NCBI GenBank assembly: GCA_034666705.1
Contig: JAXDLH010000453.1
Span: 1-27,444 of the forward strand
Source of the DNA: JAXDLH01 sp034666705
GTDB lineage: Bacteria > Chloroflexota > UBA6077 > SHYK01
Direction of reading: 5' to 3'
DNA: 27,444 nucleotides
A model generated the notes under the pieces. That model made no database searches. It worked only from the letters and a program-made list of their open reading frames with translations, and had not been told where the DNA came from. Positions 21,109 to 27,444 of this stretch are shown here, piece by piece. The position numbers and the translations under genes were made by a program. Each line of letters opens with the position of its first letter. Within the stretch, counting starts at the first letter, position 1.

Positions 21109-23019
21109 ATGATGATGGGTGGCGGCGGATTCCACGGCGTTTGGCGCTCCGGAGACCGCGCCCAGCGACCGACGCAGATCACCCGGGCAATGCTGGTCCG
21201 GGCGGCGAGCTATTTTCGGCCGTACCTGCACGAGATCGCGGTCGTGTTGCTCACGGTGGGCGTCGTCTCGGTCATTGGATTGGCGCCACCGCTGCTCATC
21301 CGCGCCCTCGTCGATCAGGCGATTCCCCAGCGAGACACGACGCTCCTTCTGTTGCTGGTGGCGGGCATGGTGGCCGCCCCGCTCGTCTCGGGGCTCATCG
21401 GCGTTGTGCAGAGCTATCTGAACACGCGCATCGCCCAACGAGTGATGTTCGATCTGCGCAACGACCTGTATCAGCACGTGCAGTCGCTTTCGCTGCGCTT
21501 TTTCACCTCGGTGAAGACGGGCGAGATCATGAGCCGCCTGAACAACGACGTATCCGGCGTGAGCCGCGTGGTGGGCGACACCCTGACGTCGATCGTAATG
21601 TGGGTGTTCCAGCTCGTCTCGACCGTCGTACTTATGGTTTCGCTCGATTGGCGGCTCGCGCTCCTGTCGCTCGCCATCGTGCCCGCGCTCCTCGCCCCAA
21701 CCCGGCGCGTCGGCGCGCGCCGCTTCGAGATTCAGCACGAGAGCCAGCGGCGGCAGGCGGAGCTGACGGCGATCATGCAGGAGACGCTCAACATCAGCGG
21801 GTATGTGCTGATGAAGGCGTTCGGCCGGGAGCGGTTCGAGCGCGACCGCTTCGGGGGCAAGAATGCCGAGCTGATGGACGTGCAGATTCGGGCGAACATG
21901 CTCGGGCGCTGGTTCCGAATGGCATTGCAAGTGTTCGAGTCGCTCGGACCGGCCATTATCTTCCTCGTCGGCGGCCTGCTGGTGATCCAGGGTCAGATGA
22001 CTCTCGGCACGGTGATCGCCTTCGTAGCGCTGCTGGGCCGTCTCTACGGACCCATCTCGCAGCTCGCCAACGTGCACATCGAGATCATGGGCTCGATGGC
22101 GCTCTTCGAACGGATCTTCGACTACCTCGACACGGTGCCGGACATTAAGGATGCACCCTCGGCGCGCACGCTGCCCGCCCCAGGGCGGGGCGCGGTCGCG
22201 TTCCGCAACGTTGGCTTTGAGTACACACCGGGCCGGAAGGCGCTGAGCGAGGTCAATTTCGAGATCGAGCCCGGGCAGCTCGTCGCGCTCGTGGGACCGA
22301 GTGGCGCGGGGAAGACTACGATCACCTACCTCATCCCGCGCTTCTACGACGTGAGCGAAGGACGGCTCGAGCTCGACGGCCACGACGTGCGCGACCTCAC
22401 GCTCGATTCGCTGCGCGAGCAGATCGGCATGGTGACGCAGGAGACGTATCTCTTCAATGCATCATTGCTCGAAAACCTCCGCTATGCCCGCACCGATGCG
22501 ACGCTCGAGGAGATTGCCGAAGCGTGCCGAGTTGCGCGCCTGGACGACGTGATCGCGCAGATGCCCGACGGCTATGAGACCGTCGTGGGCGAGCGCGGCT
22601 ATCGTCTATCGGGCGGCGAGAAGCAGCGGCTCGCAATCGCGCGCGTGCTGCTCAAGGACCCGCGGATCCTCATCCTCGATGAAGCCACCTCCTCCCTCGA
22701 CTCGCAGACCGAGGCGCAGATCCAGGAGGCGCTTGCCCCGCTCACCCGCGGCCGCACGACCCTCGCGATCGCCCATCGCTTGTCTACCGTGCTCGCCGCC
22801 GACAAGCTCCTGGTACTGGATGGCGGGCAGCTCGTAGAGACTGGCACGCACCCGGAGCTGCTGGCGCGCGGCGGCCTCTACGCCGAGCTCTACGAGATCC
22901 AGTTCAAGCCGCAACTCTCCGGCGCCCAACTACCGGTTGAGAACGGCCACGAGCTGGCCACTGCGACGCCACGTGGGTCGGACGACCGGCGAACGTGGTA
23001 TCGTCAAGAGGCACGCTGA
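21109..23019 (+). CDS. ABC transporter, exporter type, fused membrane and ATPase domains
   Basis: A half-transporter of 636 residues (ABCB/MsbA-like) that should work as a dimer to export lipid, drug or peptide. The membrane domain (about 35-335) has roughly six helices, for example 43-65, 80-103, 160-178, 184-197 and 280-305. The nucleotide-binding domain (about 360-600) has Walker A GPSGAGKTT (396-404), Q-loop VTQETYLFN, signature LSGGEKQR (500-507), Walker B ILILDEATSSLD and the H-loop AHRLST. All catalytic residues are intact. ATG 21109 is chosen because GGAGG at 21094-21098 lies ten bases before it; ATG 21112 and 21115 are equally possible, and the open frame to 21040 looks like leader. 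It is divergent from argG and followed 33 bp later by the BON gene. The substrate cannot be told. Confidence 0.95.
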   Translation: MMMGGGGFHGVWRSGDRAQRPTQITRAMLVRAASYFRPYLHEIAVVLLTVGVVSVIGLAPPLLIRALVDQAIPQRDTTLLLLLVAGMVAAPLVSGLIGVVQSYLNTRIAQRVMFDLRNDLYQHVQSLSLRFFTSVKTGEIMSRLNNDVSGVSRVVGDTLTSIVMWVFQLVSTVVLMVSLDWRLALLSLAIVPALLAPTRRVGARRFEIQHESQRRQAELTAIMQETLNISGYVLMKAFGRERFERDRFGGKNAELMDVQIRANMLGRWFRMALQVFESLGPAIIFLVGGLLVIQGQMTLGTVIAFVALLGRLYGPISQLANVHIEIMGSMALFERIFDYLDTVPDIKDAPSARTLPAPGRGAVAFRNVGFEYTPGRKALSEVNFEIEPGQLVALVGPSGAGKTTITYLIPRFYDVSEGRLELDGHDVRDLTLDSLREQIGMVTQETYLFNASLLENLRYARTDATLEEIAEACRVARLDDVIAQMPDGYETVVGERGYRLSGGEKQRLAIARVLLKDPRILILDEATSSLDSQTEAQIQEALAPLTRGRTTLAIAHRLSTVLAADKLLVLDGGQLVETGTHPELLARGGLYAELYEIQFKPQLSGAQLPVENGHELATATPRGSDDRRTWYRQEAR

Positions 23020-23052
23020 GCGCTGGTCGCTCGGCAATGCGGCGGAGGGTGA

Positions 23053-23484
23053 ATGGGGCGGCTGCTGAAGGACGGATTGGTTGGGCTCCTGGTCGGCATT
23101 TTCGGCGGGATTGCGGCGGGAATCTTGCTCGCGCCAAAGCGACGCCAGGCCGCGGCTTTCGGACCACCCGTTGAATCCGGCGGTCGAGCTATCGACTCCG
23201 TACTCGACACCGCGCAGGCTGCCTACGAGGGCGTCCAGGCCTTCATCCGAGGCGGCGCAGCCGTCGCGACCGGCGTGATGCCAGATGAGCGAACCACCCA
23301 GCGGATTCGCTCAGAGCTCGAGCGCCTTGGCATCTGGTCACCGCGCATCGACGTCACCACCGTCGACGGGACCGTGTACTTGCGTGGTCGCGAGACCGAC
23401 CAGGCGCGCGCGGACGCCATCGTCGCCACCCTACGGGACCTCCCCGGCGTGACCGCGGTCGTCGACGAACTGCATCGGGAGTAG
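23053..23484 (+). CDS. membrane-anchored BON-domain protein
   Basis: The 143-residue product has a glycine-rich membrane helix at about 7-27 (LVGLLVGIFGGIAAGILLAP), ending in the APKR pattern common in YtxH-like stress proteins. A helical linker follows (45-75). A BON domain covers about 80-140 (IDVTTVDGTVYLRGRETDQA, then DLPGVTAVVDEL), a fold that binds phospholipid or other ligands and often appears in envelope-stress proteins. ATG 23053 has GGAGG at 23044-23048. It lies 33 bp after the ABC exporter and may share its transcript. A 6-bp hairpin right after the stop (23486-23501) has no T-run. Confidence 0.85.
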   Translation: MGRLLKDGLVGLLVGIFGGIAAGILLAPKRRQAAAFGPPVESGGRAIDSVLDTAQAAYEGVQAFIRGGAAVATGVMPDERTTQRIRSELERLGIWSPRIDVTTVDGTVYLRGRETDQARADAIVATLRDLPGVTAVVDELHRE

Positions 23485-24033
23485 CAGGACCTGACGGTCC
23501 TCATCCCAATTCAGGAGCTCGCGCCAAACCTGCCCCGGCCTTTTGGGGTCGATCTTGCTATCCTCGGAGGCGACAGCCCCCGGGGTGAAGCGCCGTCCAT
23601 CTCCTGATCCGGGTTTGTGTTCAACCGGATCTTCATGTTCGACCGTCATTAAGTGCGCTGGGTAAACATGGGTAACGCTCACGTTGCCAGAGCGATGCGG
23701 TAAATGACTCCATATTACACCACCGTTGAAGTGTGCTCGCAGCATGCTGCAATGCATTGACTCACTACCCCGCGATCCGTACGCTGAGATTGAGGCTAAT
23801 GAGCACGCAGTGCTCAACGCAGCGCGAGGCTGGTACTAAGCAAGTGGACCGGGTCAGCGTGCAGATTTCGACGGCCGACCGCGGCGTCCGGTAGGGCGGG
23901 GGACAAGCCCCCCTCCCTACCGATCCGAGCCCAGTGCACCGCATCCCGGTCCAACTGCTTAGCCGAGCTCCGGAGGCTCAACGGTCGCGACCTCACATCG
24001 CAACGCCGCGCATATGCGGCAGGGGAGGGTTCC
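23485..24033. other. gene-poor region with several inverted repeats
   Basis: I see no convincing gene in these 549 bp. They hold an unusual number of perfect inverted repeats: 23486-23501 (AGGACC/GGTCCT), 23606-23631 (GATCCGG/CCGGATC), 23739-23750 (GCAGCATGCTGC), 23800-23816 (TGAGCAC/GTGCTCA), 23889-23922 (see separate entry) and 24006-24021. A promoter for the 49-residue peptide gene at 24034 should lie at the right end, but I cannot place it firmly. Confidence 0.5.
23889..23922. repeat. REP-like palindromic hairpin
   Basis: A two-part stem: outer CGGTAGGG (23889-23896) pairs with CCCTACCG (23915-23922), inner GGGGG (23898-23902) pairs with CCCCC, loop ACAAG. There is no T-run on either side, so it is not a terminator. 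The GTAGGG..GGGGG shape resembles short interspersed palindromes of other GC-rich genomes; only one copy is seen here. Confidence 0.5.
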
Positions 24034-24183
24034 ATGTTGTGGACGATTCTCGCGGTCCTCGTCGTTTTGTGGCTACTGGGCTTTATCGGAAGTGTCGGTG
24101 GGTCATTAATCCATCTACTGCTCGTCGCCGCGATCGTCGTGCTGTTGGTTCAACTGCTCTCGGGCCGGCGCACCGTCGTCTGA
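24034..24183 (+). CDS. 49-residue hydrophobic membrane peptide (lmo0937-like family)
   Basis: A short gene that a length filter can miss. The product begins MLWTILAVLVVLWLLGFIGS, then has GGSLIHLLLVAAIVVLLVQL, and ends LSGRRTVV. Two membrane helices (about 2-20 and 24-43) are joined by a Gly/Ser turn, with a basic C-terminus. This matches the small lmo0937-type membrane proteins found in many bacteria, often in stress-related settings; their function is unknown. ATG 24034 follows AGGGGAGGG (24021-24029). A near-perfect bidirectional terminator begins 30 bp after the stop. Confidence 0.85.
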   Translation: MLWTILAVLVVLWLLGFIGSVGGSLIHLLLVAAIVVLLVQLLSGRRTVV

Positions 24184-24213
24184 CCCACCGCAGCGCATGC
24201 AGCCCAATGAAAT

Positions 24214-24256
24214 GAAAGCCAGGGCCGTCCTCACGATGAGGACGGCCCTGGCTTTC
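24214..24256. terminator. bidirectional terminator, 20-bp perfect stem
   Basis: Two 20-base arms (24214-24233 and 24237-24256) are perfectly complementary around a CGA loop. The stem ends in GAAA on the left and TTTC on the right, so a T-run is available in both directions. It sits between two convergent genes (24034, + strand, and 24294-24626, - strand) and should stop both. Confidence 0.9.
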
Positions 24257-24293
24257 GTCATGAACGGCCGGGAGAGCGGACGTTCCGCGGCGG

Positions 24294-24626
24294 CTAAAAC
24301 CCCTTGATCGCCTTCTCGGTGCGTCTGAATGCCTGATCGACGTAGCCTTCCACGTCGTCGAGCACCTCGAGCAGAATCGGCTTCATTTCGGGAAGGAGGC
24401 GTTCCATGATGAACTCACGAGTCACGGACGCTGTACGGCCTTTCAGGTCCGCCTCCTTCGCCTTCTCCCAGGCGAAAGCCGCTACGTCAGAGGCTGACTC
24501 GATGCGAACCTCGTCGGCGTGGCGTGCGCGACGTACGAGAAATGCAATTACACCCGCCGCAACCGCCGTGCCGATGATCATGCCGGTCGAAAGGTTCCCA
24601 CCCTGGTCGGTCATCTGGTCTTGCAT
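24294..24626 (-). CDS. single-pass membrane protein, function unknown
   Basis: I do not recognise this 110-residue protein. It starts MQDQMTDQGGNLSTGMIIGT, has one membrane helix at about 15-32 followed by RRARHADEVR. It then has a charged helical tail with TREFIMERLLPEMKPILLEV and DVEGYVDQAFRRTEKAIKGF. The shape resembles YtxH-like or other small envelope-stress proteins, without a clear family match. ATG 24626 is chosen because GGAGG lies eight bases upstream; a TTG at 24647 in the same frame lies upstream of that site and is rejected. It ends 38 bp before the shared terminator. Confidence 0.7.
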   Translation of the reverse strand: MQDQMTDQGGNLSTGMIIGTAVAAGVIAFLVRRARHADEVRIESASDVAAFAWEKAKEADLKGRTASVTREFIMERLLPEMKPILLEVLDDVEGYVDQAFRRTEKAIKGF

Positions 24627-24719
24627 GCGCCCAACCTCCATTTTCAATGAGCCTATAGTCGAGTGAGTTACAGGGGCCTTGCTTCACTCTACTACCAGGC
24701 ACCGGAGGGCCGCTAGCCG

Positions 24720-24764
24720 GCGGCGGGATTCACGCTTACGACTGCAAACGGCGGATCCCGCCGC
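24720..24764. repeat. 10-bp inverted repeat downstream of the PBP gene
   Basis: GCGGCGGGAT (24720-24729) and ATCCCGCCGC (24755-24764) are perfectly complementary around a 25-base loop, 17 bp past the PBP stop. There is no T-run on the - strand, so it may be a weak or Rho-assisted terminator or an mRNA-stabilising stem. Confidence 0.4.
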
Positions 24765-24780
24765 AGGCTGCAGACTTGAC

Positions 24781-27444
24781 TCAGCGTCCCGCGTTGCGCA
24801 CGATCACGACGACGCCGGCCTGAGCAACCCCGCCGGTATCGGAGACGCCGGTGACGTGAATCCAGTACGAGCCGTCCGGGACGGTCCGGGTGTCCCAGAA
24901 GTCGAGCTGGTTGTCGGCTACGCTGGTCGTGCCCTCCGCCTCGCGCACGGTCGTCCATTGGCCAGTGATGTTCGCCTGATCGTACTGAACGCGGTAGGAG
25001 TTCAGGTCCGCGCTGCTCACCGTTCCCTCGATCGCGATGGTGCCGCTTACGACTTGGCCGGCACGTGGCTCCGACACCCGGACGGTCGGGGCGATCGGCG
25101 CCGGGAGCAGCTCGAACGGAATGGGGGTGCGGGTGGGCACCGGTGTTAGGCTCGGTCGCGGGGTGGGCGTGGCTGTCTCGGTTGGGCTCGGCCCCGGAGA
25201 TGGGGTAGGGCTGGGGCCCGGCGTGGGCGTACTGGTAGGGAGCACGGTTGGAATGAGGGTCGCCGGCAGGATCTCCCAGGGATGGGCGGCACCGGCGCGC
25301 GCTGAATAATCGGCTGGTGGCAGGCCCGTATCCCCGTTGAGCGATGGCCGGAACGTCTTGAGAATGATGTCGTCATATGGCGTGTCGCGGTCGGCCAGTT
25401 GCCCAGTCACGCGGTCCAGCGCGTAGACGCGGGCCGCGAACTTCGCCTGCGCGCTCGGCGCCCGTTCCTCGAGGAACCAGTCCTGCACACTCGGGCACGG
25501 TTCGCCTTCGTCCGGCGGCGGGCCCGTGCAGATCCGCTCGCGCACCACGCCTGTCGGCGGGTCGAACGGCTCGAATGGCCAATCGGCGAGCGCCCGCTCC
25601 ATGAAGTTGTTCCAGATGAGCCCCGCTCCGCTCGAGCCGGAAACGCGCATCGGCTGGTGGTCCGAGCGGCCCACCCACACGCCAGTCACCAGACTCGGCG
25701 TATAGCCCATCGTCCATGAATCGCGGTAGTCGTCGGTCGAGCCGGTCTTGGCTGCTGCAGGGCGGTCGTTCTTGAGGCGCAGCGGATTGTTGACGCCGAA
25801 CGTCTCTGTCCGCGCGCTGTTATCGGAGAGGATCGAGCTGACGAGGTACACGGCACGCGGATCGACCACGCTCTGGCGAGTCGCCTGATGTTGAAAGATG
25901 ACGTTCCCTTCGGAGTCGAGCACTTTGAGAATGGGTGAAACGGCCACCTGATCGCCGCCATCGGCGAGTACGGTGTACGCCGTCGCGAGCTCCACGAGCC
26001 GTACGTCGCCGCCGCCAAGCACGAACGACAGTCCATAGTTGCTGGGATCGAGCAGGCTGGTCAGGCCCATTTTGCGGGCCAGGCTGATCGCGTTGTCCAG
26101 CCCGACGAATTGCAAGACGCGCACGGCGGGAATGTTCAACGAGTTCCCTAGCGCCCGACGCAGCGTTACCGGACCTCGGAATCGAAGGTCGAAATTCTGC
26201 GGTTTCCAGGTACCGCCAGCGCCATCGGGCAACGATAGTGGGCTGTCCTGCACGATCGTGGCCGGCGAGAACCCTTTGAGAAACGAAGCCAGATAGACAA
26301 TCGGCTTGATGGACGAACCCGGCTGGTGGAGCGCGACGGCGTTGTTGACCTGCCCATCGATCGAGGTGTCGTTGAAATCAGGGCTGCCGACCATCGCCAG
26401 GATCTCGCCGAGCTGAGGCTCGATGGCGACCAGTGCAGCATTGTTGGCATTCTGGCTGCGCAGGGCGGGAATGTTGAGGTTGATGTCATCCTGGGCGATG
26501 TCCTGGAGGTGCGGATCCAGGGTGGTGTAGACGGTGAGGCCCGCGGACAGCAACTGTTTGGGCCCGTACATCTCCTCGAGCACAGAGCGCACGTAGAAGA
26601 CCCAGTGTGGGTATCTCATGGGCGTCCCGGCGTTGTCCGGCGAGACGAGCTGGAGCGGCTCCTCCTTGGTTTCGTCGGCCTCAGCCTGCGAGATGAAGCC
26701 GTGCCGCGCCATGAGGTCGAGTACCTCGACTTGACGGCGTTTCACCGCATCGACGTTCGTGAACGGGTCATAGATGCTCGGCGCCTGCGGGAGGCCTGCC
26801 AGCATGGCCGACTGGGCGAGGGTAAGCTCCCCCGGCTCTTTGTTGAAGTAGGTCGCGGCAGCCGCGGCAACGCCGTACGACAGGTTTCCATAAGAGATCT
26901 CGTTCAGATACCACTCGAGGATCTGATCCTTCGAATAGCGGTTGTTCAACTCGACAGCGAGCACGGCCTCCTTGACCTTGCGGTCGAGGCTGATCGCCGT
27001 GCGCTCCTGCGGATCGAACAGCACGTTGCGGATGAGCTGCTGGGTAATCGTGCTGCCGCCCGACTGGACCGAGCGCGAGCTCACGAGCTGATACGCGGCG
27101 CGAGCAATGCCCTTCGGATCGATGCCCGGATTGTCGTAGAAAGTTGGGTCCTCTACGGCAAGCTCGGCGTCGACGAACTCCGGGGCCATGTCCGCGAGGT
27201 GTACGACGGTGCGTTTGCCAGCGTTCTGATCGAACAACTCGTAGAGCAGGTCGCCGTTGCGATCGAGGATGCGCGTCGTCTTGAAGACGTTGCGGTTGCC
27301 AACGTCGCTCACTGGCGGCAGATCATCCGTGTACTGGCGGTAGGCGGCCGCGGCCGCCGCAGCGCCGACGGTCACCAGTCCGGTGAGGGCGGCCGCAAGC
27401 GTGATGAGGGTGAGGAGCGTGGTCGCCAGAAGCACGGCCGGAAG
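24781..27444 (-). CDS. class A penicillin-binding protein (PBP1A-type), 5'-truncated
   Basis: A bifunctional peptidoglycan synthase, glycosyltransferase plus DD-transpeptidase, outside the membrane. Residue numbers count from GTG 27435, but the frame runs on past the window edge and no basic residues precede the membrane helix (about 2-31), so the true start is probably outside. The GT51 domain covers 55-235: catalytic Glu95 in AVEDPTFYDNPGID, SGGSTITQQLIRN, and the EISYGN region. The transpeptidase covers 330-615: SSIK at 374-377 (catalytic Ser374), SLN at 432-434, KTG at 563-565. A Thr/Pro-rich linker (about 735-785) leads to a C-terminal Ig-like domain (about 790-884: APTVRVSEPRAGQVVSGTIA and DGSYWIHVTGVSDTGG). 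It complements the NlpC hydrolase in wall turnover. Confidence 0.95.
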   Translation of the reverse strand, partial: LPAVLLATTLLTLITLAAALTGLVTVGAAAAAAAYRQYTDDLPPVSDVGNRNVFKTTRILDRNGDLLYELFDQNAGKRTVVHLADMAPEFVDAELAVEDPTFYDNPGIDPKGIARAAYQLVSSRSVQSGGSTITQQLIRNVLFDPQERTAISLDRKVKEAVLAVELNNRYSKDQILEWYLNEISYGNLSYGVAAAAATYFNKEPGELTLAQSAMLAGLPQAPSIYDPFTNVDAVKRRQVEVLDLMARHGFISQAEADETKEEPLQLVSPDNAGTPMRYPHWVFYVRSVLEEMYGPKQLLSAGLTVYTTLDPHLQDIAQDDINLNIPALRSQNANNAALVAIEPQLGEILAMVGSPDFNDTSIDGQVNNAVALHQPGSSIKPIVYLASFLKGFSPATIVQDSPLSLPDGAGGTWKPQNFDLRFRGPVTLRRALGNSLNIPAVRVLQFVGLDNAISLARKMGLTSLLDPSNYGLSFVLGGGDVRLVELATAYTVLADGGDQVAVSPILKVLDSEGNVIFQHQATRQSVVDPRAVYLVSSILSDNSARTETFGVNNPLRLKNDRPAAAKTGSTDDYRDSWTMGYTPSLVTGVWVGRSDHQPMRVSGSSGAGLIWNNFMERALADWPFEPFDPPTGVVRERICTGPPPDEGEPCPSVQDWFLEERAPSAQAKFAARVYALDRVTGQLADRDTPYDDIILKTFRPSLNGDTGLPPADYSARAGAAHPWEILPATLIPTVLPTSTPTPGPSPTPSPGPSPTETATPTPRPSLTPVPTRTPIPFELLPAPIAPTVRVSEPRAGQVVSGTIAIEGTVSSADLNSYRVQYDQANITGQWTTVREAEGTTSVADNQLDFWDTRTVPDGSYWIHVTGVSDTGGVAQAGVVVIVRNAGR

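Noticed and set aside
20989..22383. 464-residue open frame on the - strand across the ABC transporter
   Set aside because: It lies opposite the intact ABC exporter, has no recognisable motifs and is full of His/Arg/Glu typical of reading GC-rich codons in antisense.
23431..23817. 128-residue - strand open frame in the gene-poor region
   Set aside because: It overlaps the end of the BON gene in antisense, lacks a good ribosome site and shows no domain or membrane segment.
1..27444. CRISPR array, toxin-antitoxin, phage or insertion sequence
   Set aside because: No regularly spaced repeats, transposase or integrase motifs, or paired small toxin-like genes were seen on either strand.

Overview
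The window looks like a chromosomal segment of a high-GC bacterium, most probably a member of the Chloroflexota. That placement is inferred from gene style, namely Thr/Pro-rich 'TPTP' linkers on exported proteins, a FixABCX set, frequent GTG/TTG starts and the lack of Gram-negative envelope genes; no rRNA or other marker is present. Almost everything is recognisable housekeeping or accessory metabolism. I see no CRISPR array, transposase, phage gene, tRNA or rRNA.

Layout. (1) 2-316: the C-terminal DNA-binding end of a LuxR/NarL-type response regulator, cut by the window edge. (2) 380-7931, + strand: a compact run of mnmA (tRNA 2-thiolation), larE (sulfur transferase), coaX and coaBC (coenzyme A), folE, folP and folK (folate), ending in an exported GH26-like glycoside hydrolase whose start overlaps the folK stop. 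(3) 8038-8367: a small basic protein with a C-terminal membrane anchor. (4) 8682-12401, + strand: etfB/fixA, etfA/fixB, fixC and fixX, a probable electron-bifurcating flavoprotein:quinone oxidoreductase, closed by a strong terminator. (5) 12594-15983, - strand: an unrecognised 426-residue membrane protein and, upstream of it, a membrane-anchored multi-LysM NlpC/P60 cell-wall hydrolase with its own promoter and a roughly 280-nt structured leader. (6) 16403-20761, - strand: argG, argH, a GNAT acetyltransferase and an acyl-CoA-dehydrogenase-fold flavoprotein (SfnC/DszC-like), an overlapping operon. (7) 21109-23484, + strand: an ABC exporter and a BON-domain membrane protein, divergent from argG across a 12-bp palindrome. 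(8) 23485-24033: gene-poor, rich in hairpins. (9) 24034-27444: a 49-residue double-membrane-segment peptide (+), a 20-bp perfect-stem terminator, a 110-residue single-pass membrane protein (-) and a 5'-truncated class A penicillin-binding protein (-).

How the parts work together: block 2 makes cofactors (CoA, tetrahydrofolate, thiolated tRNA), block 4 moves electrons, block 6 makes arginine, and the LysM-NlpC hydrolase and PBP1A act on opposite sides of peptidoglycan turnover. The most notable observations concern translation initiation and regulation. folK has no ATG/GTG/TTG able to give a full-length protein and seems to start at ATA overlapping the folP stop. fixC seems to start at CTG behind a perfect Shine-Dalgarno. 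CoaBC lacks two residues held to be characteristic of its decarboxylase half. I did not find a clearly new multi-gene system.
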